The notes under the pieces are model-generated. The model did not search any database and was not told the origin of the DNA. It saw only the letters and a list, made by a program, of their open reading frames with translations. Of a stretch of 64,000 nucleotides of DNA, positions 54,201 to 60,579 are shown in pieces. The DNA is taken from NCBI GenBank assembly GCA_036971475.1, contig JBAIZL010000007.1:27704447-27768446 (forward strand). The letters run 5' to 3'. This DNA comes from Prosapia bicincta. Lineage: Eukaryota; Arthropoda; Insecta; Hemiptera; Cercopidae. Each line of letters begins with the position of its first letter. Positions within the stretch are counted from its first letter, which is position 1. The translations under genes and the position numbers were made by a program.

Positions 54201-55423
54201 CACAAAGGTACTTTGAAACATTGAAATGAATATTTCAACCTCAAAAAGCATTAGTAATTATTGCATAACTGAGTAAAAAACATTTAGCTAATGTGTTTCG
54301 AAACAATTGTTTCATTGGCAAAGCCAACCCTCTACTCAACCCATGAGTAACTGGTTGACCCCATCAATGAAACGTGTAATACGCAATTATTACTTATGAT
54401 TTACTCAGTAAATTCAAGATGATTACAAGCAGTTTTTAAAAAAATCTTGAAAAATAGTTTCTATTTAATTTTTTTACTATTCATATTTGTGTACAGTATT
54501 TGTTATTATAATTCCTATACCCAAGTTTGACAGTTACTTTATGGAACATTTTTATGTTGAAATGGTAATAAATTTATTTACTTTTACTTCTTACTCCTGT
54601 TATATGAATAATTTAATTCCTGAATTTTATTGGAAACATGGTTTTTAAGTTATCTAAATACATTAGTGAACACGGGTAGTTTTTGAAACTACAGAATTGA
54701 TACAACAAGGTTCAGCCATAGATTTTGTTACAATGCCTAACTTTAGCACTGTGTAACTGTAATTTGCATGGTCTTAACTCAATTATTAAATAATAATAAT
54801 AAACCAATTTTCTAATGTCTTTTCTTTGCTATTTAAGCAAAAGAATATCTTATATAAAAGGTTTTTTATAGATGAATACAATTTTGTTGTTAAAAAAATA
54901 ACAAGGCATATTTTAAACAAATATTTTTTGAACTTAGCTTGTGAGGTTATGTTAAAAACAAATAAAAACATACACAAACCTCACTAATTATTCATTTATT
55001 TACTCATACGCGTTTCAATGACCAAGTCATCATCATCAGTGAGTGTTACTACTACAAACTCTAACTTACAACTCAAGTAAGAGTTAAGAGTTGTAAGTTA
55101 GAGTTTGTAGTAGCAACACTCACTGATGATGATGACTTGGTCATTGAAACGCGTATGAGTAAATAAATGAATAATTTGTGAGTTTTGTGTATGTTTTTAT
55201 TTGTTTTTAAGGCATATTTTGTTGAACCATTTTTTTGCATTCAAGACTTAATCTACTTTTCTACGTAATTTCCAACAATATTAAGGGATTTGTCATATAC
55301 TATTTTCGTTTGCATTTAATCATTTAAAGAAATTAACTGTTAGGAAGAAAATCACCAACGGGTGGCAATTTGACTGGCAAACTAAGGCCAAGCATTGAAG
55401 TAAAGAAAATGATTCCCCTACAA
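33048..55423 (+). CDS. rhea: Talin (5' part: FERM head and linker start), spliced, incomplete at 3' end
   Basis: Talin links integrin beta tails to actin at cell-matrix adhesions. Nine coding exons (33048-33183, 38280-38377, 40265-40394, 41529-41693, 43087-43357, 46667-46835, 50125-50382, 50485-50561, 53476-53567) join in phase and encode 465 residues without a stop. A tenth exon, 55344-55423, is proposed. The product aligns from memory with the talin head: F0 about 1-85, F1 about 86-205, F2 about 206-312, F3/PTB about 313-408, then the linker. Hallmarks include MLDG near 96-99, GITNHDEYSLVRE starting at 122, and SPNTFTLDFGDY with the integrin-binding Trp 366 just before it. Full talins are about 2,500-2,800 residues, so the rod lies downstream of the window. 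All introns start with GT and end with AG. The start is the first ATG after an acceptor at 33023, in good context (AGCATGG). Confidence 0.97.
33371..35985. repeat. Satellite array in talin intron 1, 80/88-bp units
   Basis: Units begin TAAAATACGCAACAGTAAGT. Those with an extra TCAGTAAG are 88 bp, the others 80 (33371, 33451, 33539, 33627, 33715). A variant with AACGATAATTCTTTACCTAC recurs in a regular order, a higher-order repeat. Copies after about 34980 diverge and lose the order. Each unit repeats CAGTAAGT, a cryptic donor-like word. Confidence 0.96.
36545..36770 (+). pseudogene. Penelope-like element remnant: end of GIY-YIG domain
   Basis: In frame: IETGHKYTDIYHNLEILHIN then IKGPHLNTIEQYEI, then a shifted frame ILNEQTQYKSHILFHT. 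The H.Y.D..NLEILH....G..LNT.EQYEI pattern is the C-terminal helix region of Penelope-like GIY-YIG endonucleases. Located in talin intron 1, same orientation as talin. Truncated on the left. Confidence 0.7.
36775..36806 (+). other. Hammerhead-like motif after Penelope-like remnant
   Basis: CTGATGA, then stem ATCGCT-ACGG-AGCAAT (one C.A mismatch), then GAAAA followed by palindromic AACGTT. Core CTGATGA and GAAA match the hammerhead consensus, but one extra base sits beside the stem and no convincing outer stem is seen. Confidence 0.4.
37745..37950. repeat. Fold-back palindrome (family B) in talin intron 1
   Basis: Arms TAAGTGAATACATAAGGGCT and its partner TAAACCCTTATGTATTCACT, with inner GAAACAATCGTTTCTTTTAT / ATAAAAGGAACGATTGTTTC. 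The left flank TGTAATCATCTTAAATTCAC is shared with 63340-63370 and, inverted, with 54400 and 56585. A related fold-back is 63370-63560; both look like internally deleted forms of 55670-56610. Confidence 0.85.
38280..38377 (+). CDS. rhea: Talin exon (F0, residues 46-78)
   Basis: The exon follows a TTTTTCTAG acceptor and ends before GTGAGT. It reads in phase as PKDYGLFLADEDVKKGVWLE and on to DYYILRNG, the second half of F0. The YGLFL and KKG.WLE motifs are diagnostic for talin. Length 98 bases; it ends in phase 0. The preceding intron (5,096 bp) is inflated by the 80/88-bp satellite and a fold-back. Confidence 0.97.
40265..40394 (+). CDS. rhea: Talin exon (F0-F1, residues 79-121)
   Basis: The exon follows TCTTCAG and ends before GTGAGT. 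It reads DLLEYKKKLRTLRVRMLDGT and on to LMVVICTKI, covering the F0-F1 join and the start of F1. MLDG and VDDSQPV are shared with known talins. 130 bases; it ends one base into the next codon. Confidence 0.97.
40470..40790. repeat. Fold-back palindrome (family C) in talin intron 3
   Basis: Left arm CTTGCTTTTTTAAACACTCA then ACGTTTCGAATTTCTTTCCG; right arm CAGAAAGAAATTCGAAGCGT then TTGAATGTTTAAAGAAGCAA. The middle is about 170 bp of AT-rich, CAT-rich sequence. On each arm the motif TTGAAAA-stem GAATTTC/GAAATTC-GAA(A/G)CG echoes the hammerhead-like arrangement. Confidence 0.8.
41529..41693 (+). CDS. rhea: Talin exon (F1, residues 122-176)
   Basis: The exon follows CCTTTAG and ends before GTAAGA. 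It reads GITNHDEYSLVRE, then an acidic stretch, then a Lys/Arg/Glu-rich helix (KRRKEEKERDLKMEQLRKKL) ending KTDDE. The charged middle is where known talins have the flexible F1 loop that touches acidic membrane lipids. 165 bases; phase 1 at both ends. Confidence 0.97.
41929..42891. mobile_element. TTAA-flanked element (piggyBac-type) in talin intron 4
   Basis: Left end TTAACCCATTGCCAT; right end, read inward, TTAACTCATTGTCAT (13 of 15 match). The ends are TTAA, the piggyBac target duplication. No transposase inside. An inner inverted pair TGGATGGAACATTTCCGT / ACGGAACTGTTCCATCCA lies at 41948-42019. Part (42280-42400) is related to the fold-back at 56810. Confidence 0.5.
43087..43357 (+). CDS. 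rhea: Talin exon (F1-F2, residues 177-266)
   Basis: The exon follows TGTTTTAG and ends before GTAAGG. It reads VNWIDPSKTLREQGIDEGEP, then VLLRRKFFFSDQN, DSRDPVQLNLLYVQARDAIL and ACQFAGIQAHIQFGDYNEAK. This is the F1-F2 boundary and most of F2, the acyl-CoA-binding-like helical subdomain. The FFSDQN.DSRDPVQLNLLYVQ block is among the most conserved parts of the talin head. Confidence 0.97.
43468..43655. repeat. Fold-back palindrome (family A) in talin intron 5
   Basis: Arms TTATTCCACCATTAAGTGCA / TGCACTTAATCGTGGAATAA and GTGATGAGGCGCCTTACAGT / AAAGGTGCCTCATCACGAAG, with GTGATTCGACAAT near the centre. Arms about 90 bp with roughly one mismatch in ten. Confidence 0.85.
43760..44406. mobile_element. 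Possible TTAA-flanked element in talin intron 5
   Basis: Left TTAACCCATTGCTG; right, read inward, TTAACCCGATGCGG. The left end resembles that of 41929-42891. Ends are short and match at 11 of 14 positions, so this is tentative. Confidence 0.3.
44790..44851. repeat. (TA)n followed by a 43-base T run
   Basis: A long T homopolymer, then a unique segment AGAGGGTGGACTCTTACCAA. On the minus strand this reads as a short unique sequence ending in poly(A), so it may be the 3' tail of a retroposed SINE-like copy. No promoter boxes were recognised. Confidence 0.5.
44970..45195. repeat. Fold-back cluster (family A) with TA tracts, talin intron 5
   Basis: ATGAAGTTAATATATTACTA at 44966 and 45121, with an inverse TAGTAATATATTAACTTCAT at 45159. 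Central GTCGAATCACTTGAGTGATTCGAC is a palindrome, of which CGAATCACTTGAGTGATTCG is 20 bases. Contains the family word GATGAGGCACCTTTCGGTCA. Confidence 0.8.
45285..45404 (-). repeat. Family A end attached to a Penelope-like remnant
   Basis: On the minus strand, directly after the stop of the remnant at 45405-45602, comes CAGTGATTCGACAATGGTCA then AGTGACCAAAAGGTGCCTCA and the arm sequence of the family A fold-backs. This physically joins the palindrome family to Penelope-like elements. Confidence 0.65.
45405..45602 (-). pseudogene. Penelope-like element remnant, C-terminal tail
   Basis: 65 uninterrupted minus-strand codons reading NPIELNSLQKYHIYKNTHNN, LMNLQTTYTEDILYKNIIH and a Thr/Ser-rich end TSTITNSTDRTSTPGN, then TAA. 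The same tail occurs at 52376-52618 (minus). L..LQKYHIYK is the closing helix motif of Penelope-like GIY-YIG domains. Antisense to talin, in intron 5. Confidence 0.65.
45690..46090 (+). repeat. Dispersed repeat, copy B
   Basis: Matches 25010-25490 in inverse orientation (TTATTCATCCACTCAAGTTC, TTTCATCCCATTTGG, ATAGGTTATGTAGCAGAACAGCTG). Unclassified; no coding capacity seen. Confidence 0.65.
46667..46835 (+). CDS. rhea: Talin exon (F2 to F3 start, residues 267-323)
   Basis: The exon follows ATTTCAG. It reads LKEFLPQSYVKVKGIEKKIF, then AEHSKHGGLSELDAKVLYTK and TARSLKTYGVTFFLVK. The donor, GTTTGT at 46836, is weak, but the frame fits: the exon ends at a Lys codon and the next begins GluLysMetLysGly, exactly as in known talins. 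169 bases. Confidence 0.96.
46877..47873. mobile_element. TTAA-flanked element (piggyBac-type) in talin intron 6
   Basis: Left TTAACACTTTAGATGCCGGCC; right, read inward, TTAACACTTTAGCTGCCATG (GACCGGCC follows). TTAA at both ends is the piggyBac target duplication. 989 bp between; inside no transposase frame is recognised. Ends are strong: TTAACACTTTAG matches exactly, then one mismatch before TGCC. Confidence 0.65.
48405..48610. repeat. Fold-back palindrome (family D) in talin intron 6
   Basis: Arms AATGAAACCTCTTTACCATA / TATGGTATAGAAGTTTCATT, CATAAATGACTTTTTCTTTT / AAAAGAAAAAGTCATTTATG and GTAATTTACAATAAAAATAC / GTATTTTTATTGTAAATTAC, with a short loop of CCTCT repeats. Each arm about 90 bp. 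TCTGAAGATGATTG on the right arm is a hammerhead-core-like word. Confidence 0.9.
49384..50060 (+). mobile_element. TTAA-type element, copy 1 (degenerate right end), talin intron 6
   Basis: Begins TTAACCCTTTAGTTAGCATT. The interior (GGGAGCATTCCTGTATATGT, ATATTTGCAACTATCTGGAC, AAAGTCTATGGGTTTTTCCG) is the reverse complement of 59979-60574. The right end CATGTTGCTAATCTAAATG corresponds to that copy's CATGTTGCTAATCAAAGGG, decayed. An internal segment containing GTCTATGGTTTTTCCCAAGT is duplicated in tandem. Confidence 0.7.
50125..50382 (+). CDS. rhea: Talin exon (F3/PTB core, residues 324-409)
   Basis: The exon follows ATTGTTAG and ends before GTAATT; 86 whole codons. It encodes the F3 PTB fold that binds NPxY motifs of integrin beta tails: EKMKGKNKLVPRLLGVTKDS, the strand TTVRRWGASPNTFTLDFGDY and the C-terminal helix EAEQILQLISGYIDIILKK. 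Trp 366 in RRW corresponds to human talin-1 W359, a key integrin-contact residue, preceded by the conserved Arg. Confidence 0.97.
50485..50561 (+). CDS. rhea: Talin exon (end of F3, linker start, residues 410-434)
   Basis: A short exon after a 102-bp intron, the smallest in the gene here. It follows TTTTCTAG and ends before GTAAGT. It reads KKSKDHFGIEGDEGSTMVED then SVSPLK, matching the conserved KDHFG.EGDE.STM.E stretch that closes the talin head. It ends two bases into a codon. Confidence 0.97.
50646..52174 (-). mobile_element. Tigger/pogo-type transposon, deleted, in talin intron 8
   Basis: Ends CAGTGTAACCTGTTTAAGCC and, read inward, CAGTGAAACCTGTCTTAGAC: the CAGTGNAACCT end of Tigger elements. 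TA follows the right end; the left flank is CA, perhaps a decayed TA. About 1.5 kb, with a transposase tail on the minus strand at 51473-51679. Confidence 0.72.
51473..51679 (-). pseudogene. Tigger-type transposase C-terminal fragment
   Basis: 68 codons ending ENKIKTFGEALMKICELEDF then AVRINSLEMRHHLLQL. The KIKTF.EAL..I..LE.F..R pattern is the tail of Tigger/jerky-type transposases. No HTH or DDE part precedes it. Orientation fits the enclosing element. Confidence 0.6.
52180..52370. repeat. Fold-back piece (family A) attached to a Penelope-like remnant, talin intron 8
   Basis: ATGAAGTTGATATATTACTA (52181) pairs with TAGTAATATATCAACTTCAT (52227). It continues AAAGTCAGTGAAACGGAAAAATAATGG, a word also at 29222 and 45178, then CGGTCACTTGACCATTGTCT just 3' (minus sense) of the remnant at 52376-52618. 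Confidence 0.75.
52376..52618 (-). pseudogene. Penelope-like element remnant, C-terminal tail (second copy)
   Basis: 80 minus-strand codons with IELNSLEKYHMYKNIHNNLM, NLQTTYADSVLFKNIIHV and TSTNTNITDQTTTPGK then stop. It matches 45405-45602 over its length, so both belong to one family. Antisense to talin. Confidence 0.65.
53476..53567 (+). CDS. rhea: Talin exon (linker, residues 435-465)
   Basis: The exon follows TGTTACAG and ends before GTACGC. It completes a Lys codon and reads ATILQHESSRIGKVNTESVA then KPAIMRAGAD. The HESS+IGKVN.ESVA.PA.MRA pattern is the insect talin linker sequence downstream of F3. It ends one base into a Gly codon. Confidence 0.94.
53640..54990. other. AT-rich talin intron 9 sequence
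   Basis: No exon recognised. 54230-54420 carries a worn family B fragment (GTTTCGAAACAATTGTTTCA, inverse TTACTCAGTAAATTCAAGATG, TTACAAGC). Confidence 0.5.
55000..55200. repeat. Near-perfect fold-back palindrome (family E) in talin intron 9
   Basis: Arms of about 90-100 bp: ATTCATTTATTTACTCATAC / GTATGAGTAAATAAATGAAT, GCGTTTCAATGACCAAGTCA / TGACTTGGTCATTGAAACGC, and AAACTCTAACTTACAACTC / GAGTTGTAAGTTAGAGTTT, nearly identical. Very high arm identity points to recent origin or ongoing gene conversion. Confidence 0.93.
55123..55150 (+). other. Hammerhead-like core on fold-back arm
   Basis: CTGATGA, then stem GATGAC-TTG-GTCATT, then GAAAC. Both core strands match the hammerhead consensus; one extra T precedes the stem. 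The mirror copy on the minus strand lies at 55012-55039. Confidence 0.4.
55344..55423 (+). CDS. rhea: Candidate talin linker exon (residues 466-492)
   Basis: An acceptor AACTGTTAG ends at 55343, and a GTATAT donor-like site follows at 55424. In the required phase the 80 bases give 27 codons with no stop: GRKSPTGGNLTGKLRPSIEV then KKMIPLQ. The stretch is richer in G and C than its flanks, and a Gly/Ser/Pro/Lys composition suits the disordered head-rod linker. Against it, the polypyrimidine tract is weak and this part of talin is poorly conserved, so family similarity cannot confirm it. It could be optional (alternatively spliced). Confidence 0.5.
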
Positions 55424-55669
55424 GTATATAATATTTTTTTTTTTAAAGTCTCAATATATTTAAGCTTTTAGTCATTCCTCCAACTCATTAAGTAAATAAG
55501 CAACAATCTCTAATACTCCAAACTGTGGCCCTCGTTATTATGTGTGCTGAAATTATTCGCTTAGACCTTCATCTCTGATGAAATATCACACCATTTTTCC
55601 ATTACATTTCACAAGTTTTTTTATAAAGTTTGGGTGCTTTTGTATTTTCTTGCATTTAAAAACTATAAG

Positions 55670-56610
55670 TATTTATTGGATAACTGAGTGAATACTTTTG
55701 AACTTACTTGCTGACACATTTCAAAACAGTCGTTTCACTTGCAAAGCTAACTCTTAGTTATGGAATAAGTATTTATTTTTTTGTAGTTTAATCAGTAATT
55801 AACCTCTACCAATAGACGAGACTCATGGTATACAAAACTGCCCTTTACATTTCTTTCAACCACACAGTGTCTCAAACAAAACCTACACCTAGATATGTTA
55901 AAATTACAATAAATAACAAAACACCTACAGCACAAAAAACAATAACACAAGCACAGAAAATATTTATTAAAAATAACATCAATTATATGCTAAAAAAAAA
56001 TTTAACCACACTCTATACAAACTACACCAAACCCTCACCACAATATTACACCACACCAAACTGGTAAAAATCATTCAATCCACTAACGATTATATATACA
56101 AACAATAACAGATTATTAGAGACAAACAAAAACTAAAACTACACAACCTCTCAACACAAAACAATATCACTTTCTACATCAACCACCAGTTTCATCCCCG
56201 CACATTTAACACCACAAACATTGAGTTCAGTACAAACGTACACTATTAAACAAAGGACTAAAATACTCCCTACTTCTCAAAAAATACAACCATAAGCAAA
56301 TATCAAACGTTCTTTTGGACAAGAAACAGCAATTTAAAACACAGAACCCATACACCATGAATAAATTACACAAGGCATTAAACACAAAATACCTAACATA
56401 AACACTAAATAGTGCACAACTAATGAACACTCAACCCTTAAATCATCATACAAAAATGCGCAAACAACCTAAATTTGAGTAAAGCGTCAGCTTTGTCTAT
56501 GAAACGATTGTGTCGAAACGCGTCAGCAAGTATGTTCAAAAGTAATCACTTAGTAACGCAATAAGTACTGTAGTTTAATCAGTGAACTCAAGATGATTAC
56601 AAGCAAATTT
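55670..56610 (+). mobile_element. Penelope-like element flanked by inverted family B ends
   Basis: Left end TTGAACTTACTTGCTGACAC then TCGTTTCACTTGCAAAGC; right end GCTTTGTCTATGAAACGATT then GAAACGCGTCAGCAAGTATG and AATCAGTGAACTCAAGATGA. These inverted ends bracket decayed coding sequence. It links the family B fold-backs (37745-37950, 63370-63560) to this element type. Confidence 0.6.
55825..56402 (+). pseudogene. Penelope-like element, N-terminal region remnant
   Basis: Broken frames: MVYKTALYISFNHTVSQTKP..., then NNITFYINHQFHPRTFNTTN, and after a frameshift LLNKGLKYSLLLKKYNHKQI, SNVLLDKKQQF and MNKLHKALNTKYLT. FxINxxF....T..E...LNKGLKY is the stretch ahead of the reverse transcriptase in Penelope-like elements. 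No RT or endonuclease follows. Several stops and shifts; not functional. Confidence 0.55.
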
Positions 56611-56809
56611 TTAACCATTTCTAAATCTATGATACTTTCAGAAGTTTTAAAAAAATGTTTAAATCTTGCTATTTTGTTTGTAAATGTAAACATGAACCAT
56701 TTACATATAAAATTATATCTGATGCTATCCAATAGGGAGGTTACGTAACGCCCATGCACAGAAAATTAAATGTGGTACTGTTCTGACAATAAAAACATGT
56801 CTTTTTGTT

Positions 56810-57235
56810 GAATAAATGATAAGATGGTTGAATATCGAGTCAGAATTGTTTTATTTATTGCAATGTTTCTGCAACTAATTTGTTGCCCTTATCAAGCCTG
56901 TAGTGCTATAAAAAGGAAGTCCTTACATTTAGAATTCAATTGGATAATATGAGGAGGCAAGACATTATACCTTCTACACTTTATCAAAAAATTTCCTTTG
57001 AGCTATAGCTCTGCTAACTCGTCTCTCCGCACTAGCAGAGCTATAGCTCAAAGGAAACTTTTGGTAATGTTTTGGTTGATGTTTTGCCTCTTCACATTAC
57101 CCATTTGAACTCTAAATGCAAGGACTTCGTTTTTTATAGCACTACAGGCTTGATAAGGGCAACAAATTAGTTGCAGAAACATTGCAATAAATAAATAAAA
57201 CCATTCTGACTCGATATTCAACTGTCTTTATTTAT
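56810..57235. repeat. Long fold-back palindrome (family F), about 190-bp arms
   Basis: Arms GTTGAATATCGAGTCAGAAT / ATTCTGACTCGATATTCAAC, AACTAATTTGTTGCCCTTAT / ATAAGGGCAACAAATTAGTT, and CCTTTGAGCTATAGCTCTGC / GCAGAGCTATAGCTCAAAGG, loop about 20 bp. 42280-42400 carries a related single arm. Confidence 0.93.
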
Positions 57236-57544
57236 TCAATTGTGATTTCGAGTGGTCAAATAAACTTGAATTTCTTTTTGTTAACTAAACTATTTGAAAC
57301 AGATTTGTTGATACTGTTTGTAATAAATTGTGAATGTTTTAACGACATTGTTTTTAAATGTCTTAACTATCAATTATATTTAGATTTATTTTTTGAAATT
57401 TTGATCACTTTGGCAGAATAACAAAGGAATAGACTACATGAGTGATTATAGCAGTTTGGGAAATAGTAGACGGGAAACTGAAAATTAATATTTTGCTTAG
57501 TCATTGGGTTCAAATTAGTTCTGTCAAGCAGGCTTTGGCTTTTA

Positions 57545-58871
57545 CGAGGGCTATTAAGAAAGTAAGGAACGTTTTTGAATTGAAAAAAAAAATAAGTACA
57601 ATAAAGAATTTTTATTATATACATCTGAAAGAGCAAAGTTTTATTATATACTTTTCTACATAGTCGCCAAACAAATTGAGACATTTATCATAGCAGTGGA
57701 CAAGTTTTTAAATGCCTTCATCATAGAAATATGCTGCCTGCGATGTCAGCCACTCAGTGACACACGCCTTGAGCTCTGCGTTGTCGTCAAAGCGCTGCGT
57801 TGCTAGTCAGGTCTTCATTCTTGGAAACAAGTGAAAATCACTTGGTGCAAGGTCAGAACTATAGGGCGGATGAGGAAAAATCTCCCATTTAAATGACTCA
57901 AGGAGTTCTTTGGTGCGGTTTGCTGTGTGAGGTCGGGCATTTTCATGCACAAACAAAATTGTTGACGTCAATTTCCCTCGGCGCTTGTTTTGAACTGCTC
58001 TCCTAAGGTTGCGAAAAGTTTCACAGTACCGCTCAGAGTTTATTGTTGCACCATGTTCAAGAAAGTCAATAAGAAGCACACCTTGCCTGTCCCAAAAAAC
58101 CGTCGCCATAATCCTCCTTGCTGAAAATGTTTGCAAACATTTTCTTGGTTTTTTGGGGGAGCTTGTGTGCCCCCACTCATGGACTGTACTTTCGTTTCGC
58201 AATTAATGTGTTTTACCCATGTTTCATCACCAGTTACGATGCGATCCAGTAGTGAATCACCATGTCTGTCGTAGGCATCCAGAAATGTCAAACTTGCCTC
58301 CATTCACTTACTTTTATGGCGCTCAGTGAGCATTTTCGGCACCCATCTTGCACAAAATTTGTGGTAGCCTAACCTTTGTGTGACAATTTCAAACAACAAA
58401 GTCCGTGAAAGTTGTGGGAAACAAAGCGAAAGCTTCGTTATCGTGAATCGGCGGTTTTCGCGAACCATTTCATCAACTTTAGCGACCAGTTTATCAGTCA
58501 CAATGCTTGGGTGTCCGCCTTCGCTTTGTCATGAACGTCAGTTTGGCCATTTTTAAACTGAATGCACCATTTTCTCACAGAACTTTCATTCATTACGTTG
58601 TCTCCGTAAACTTCACACACTTGGCGATAATTGTCTATTGGTTTTAAGTTTTTTGCCAACAAAAACCGTATCACTGACCGCACCTCACAACTGGCGGGAT
58701 TTTCAATCACAGTGCACATCTTCATTTGAAATTGCGAAAAAACGGGCAACGCGGAAACATTCCTGTTGTCACTGCTGGACGCAGACTGAGTTGCCGAGTG
58801 CGGACGCACCAAAATGTTCAAGGTCTAGCGGCGTCAGGCGGAAACGTTCCTTACTTTCTGAATAGCCCTCG
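57545..58871 (-). mobile_element. mariner transposon (1,327 bp), inactive
   Basis: Ends CGAGGGCTATTAAGAAAGTA (left) and, read inward, CGAGGGCTATTCAGAAAGTA (right), each flanked by TA (57543-57544 and 58872-58873), the mariner target duplication. Full-length size for the family. The transposase reads on the minus strand but is broken. Inserted downstream of the last recognised talin exon. Confidence 0.93.
57640..58821 (-). pseudogene. mariner transposase, multiply broken
   Basis: Cut-and-paste transposase with a DD34D catalytic triad in working copies. N-terminal HTH part: EVRSVIRFLLAKNLKPIDNY-like sequence from 58821, then MNESSVRKWCIQFKNG. A frameshift at about 58500; an in-frame stop at 58304-58306 before MEASLTFLDAYDR; first catalytic Asp in VTGDETWV; a frameshift near 58180; the second catalytic position reads VHENARPHTA, so Asp has become Glu; third Asp in PYSSDLAPSDFHLFPRMK; then a stop at 57807-57809, after which LATQRFDDNAELKACVTEWL continues. 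At least four lesions plus a catalytic change mean it cannot act. Confidence 0.9.
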
Positions 58872-58874
58872 TAT

Positions 58875-59975
58875 TATACGGTAGAACCTTTCTAATTTGT
58901 CACATTTTTGATCAAGTGGGTGAGTAATTTGAGAAAAAGACGAATTACAGAAGTTGGGAAAATAACATGTAATTGTGGGCAAACAGCATATAATTACACA
59001 AATAGGTATGTAATGTAATTAATGTTATACTTACATTATTTATGTCAGCAAAAAAACTCAACAACACTGTCACGCGACACTAATAGCCTGCAGTATATTT
59101 TGTAATTACAAAAACAGTATGTTACTCTATTTTTATAAAAGACACACAAAAACATATTATAATACCTTGTAAGAACATAAACGCTAGTAAGAAAAAATAC
59201 AATATATTAAATTTACGATTTAGTTTTTAAAAAAGTCTGTTATTTCTTTTTGTACTAAAGAATTCTTTTCTGACTGCTCCTATACTATTTGAATAAGATC
59301 CTACAAACAATTTTAAAATTTGCTTAGAATTTAGTTTTGCTTGCTCATTGAGTTATTAAAAAAATGAATAACTATAAGAAAAAGTAAAATTCTGTGTAAT
59401 CCATCAACTCAAATATTATTTTCTAAAACTATATATCATTGTTTTACCTCATTTCAGAAAGGTTTTAGTTCATGTCTGCTTTTGTAAATAAGTCAAAATA
59501 TGTGGCCAAATTTTCATGTAGTTAATATGATCCATTTCGCCTAGAAATATTTTCTAAAAATTTCTCACTGTCTTCACAATTAAGAGAGATTCTAACTCGT
59601 AGCTGCTTATGTTTGTTAGCCAAAATGCCCAAATTCCACTTTAGGGAGACTAAAACCTAAAATTTGCAAAACCATTCCGTGAGGATATTTTCAAACTTTC
59701 AACTATCCAGGTATATACCTCACTAATTGTCAAACAACAGCTGATGTAATTGCCAGCTTCTCAGGAATTTCACCTGTTTTGATATACGGCTGAAACTGCT
59801 TGATTGAAAGAGCATTAAATTTAATTAATCAGTAATTATTGACTATATATAAAACCTATAATATCATTATTAGGTTTTCATTCAACCATTAAACCTATTT
59901 CACATACACTGTTTGAAATTCTTATAGTTTTAGTGGTTTTCTCAACTGTTGTAACCATCAATATAAATCCCTAGC
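58875..59975. other. AT-rich stretch, no gene recognised
   Basis: No exon, RNA or transposon end supported. Presumed talin intron. Confidence 0.5.
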
Positions 59976-59978
59976 TTA

Positions 59979-60574
59979 TTAACCCTTTGATTAGCAACAT
60001 GTGTGCCCTGGGAGGAACATAGTTTTGACAGATTTTTACAGTTTTTCTTTTTTCTTTATTTTTTTCTAATTTTTAAAATTGTGATAATATTTGTTGATTT
60101 ATTTTTTTATTTTCTCATATTAACCAAACTTTACCTTACGTTTACTGACAATTTCTTTGCTAAAAGTTAGGTTTTTTTGTAAAATACTTATTCAATGTAA
60201 AATACCGCTCAAACTTTATTACTATCTGTAAACACGTGGGGAAAACTATGTTATACTTTGGACATAAAAGAAAAAACGTCTTCATTATTCAATCGCCTAT
60301 TCATTGTAAAATACCGCACAAACTTCAAAACGGTCTGTAAATGTGTAGAAAAACCCATAGACTTTGGACACAAAAGAATGGTGACTATGTACTCTGTGTA
60401 GTATTTATTGTCCAGATAGTTGCAAATATTTAACCTAGAAGACACAGGGGAAAAAATTAAACGTATGGCAGTGCTAATATGAGAGAAATGATAGAACGTA
60501 CATATACGGGAATGCTCCCGCTGGCTGTTATGCTAACTCAAATACTGGTATGAGAATGCTAATCAAAGGGTTAA
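59979..60574 (-). mobile_element. TTAA-flanked element (piggyBac-type), copy 2, intact ends
   Basis: TTAACCCTTTGATTAGCA at the left and the same sequence read inward at the right (TTAACCCTTTGATTAGCATT). 588 bp between the TTAA sites; no transposase. Inverse orientation to the copy at 49384-50060. A non-autonomous piggyBac-type element. Confidence 0.8.
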
Positions 60575-60579
60575 AGAAA

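Noticed and set aside
57442..58865. Plus-strand frames across the mariner
   Set aside because: Shadows of the minus-strand transposase; their peptides show no family motif.
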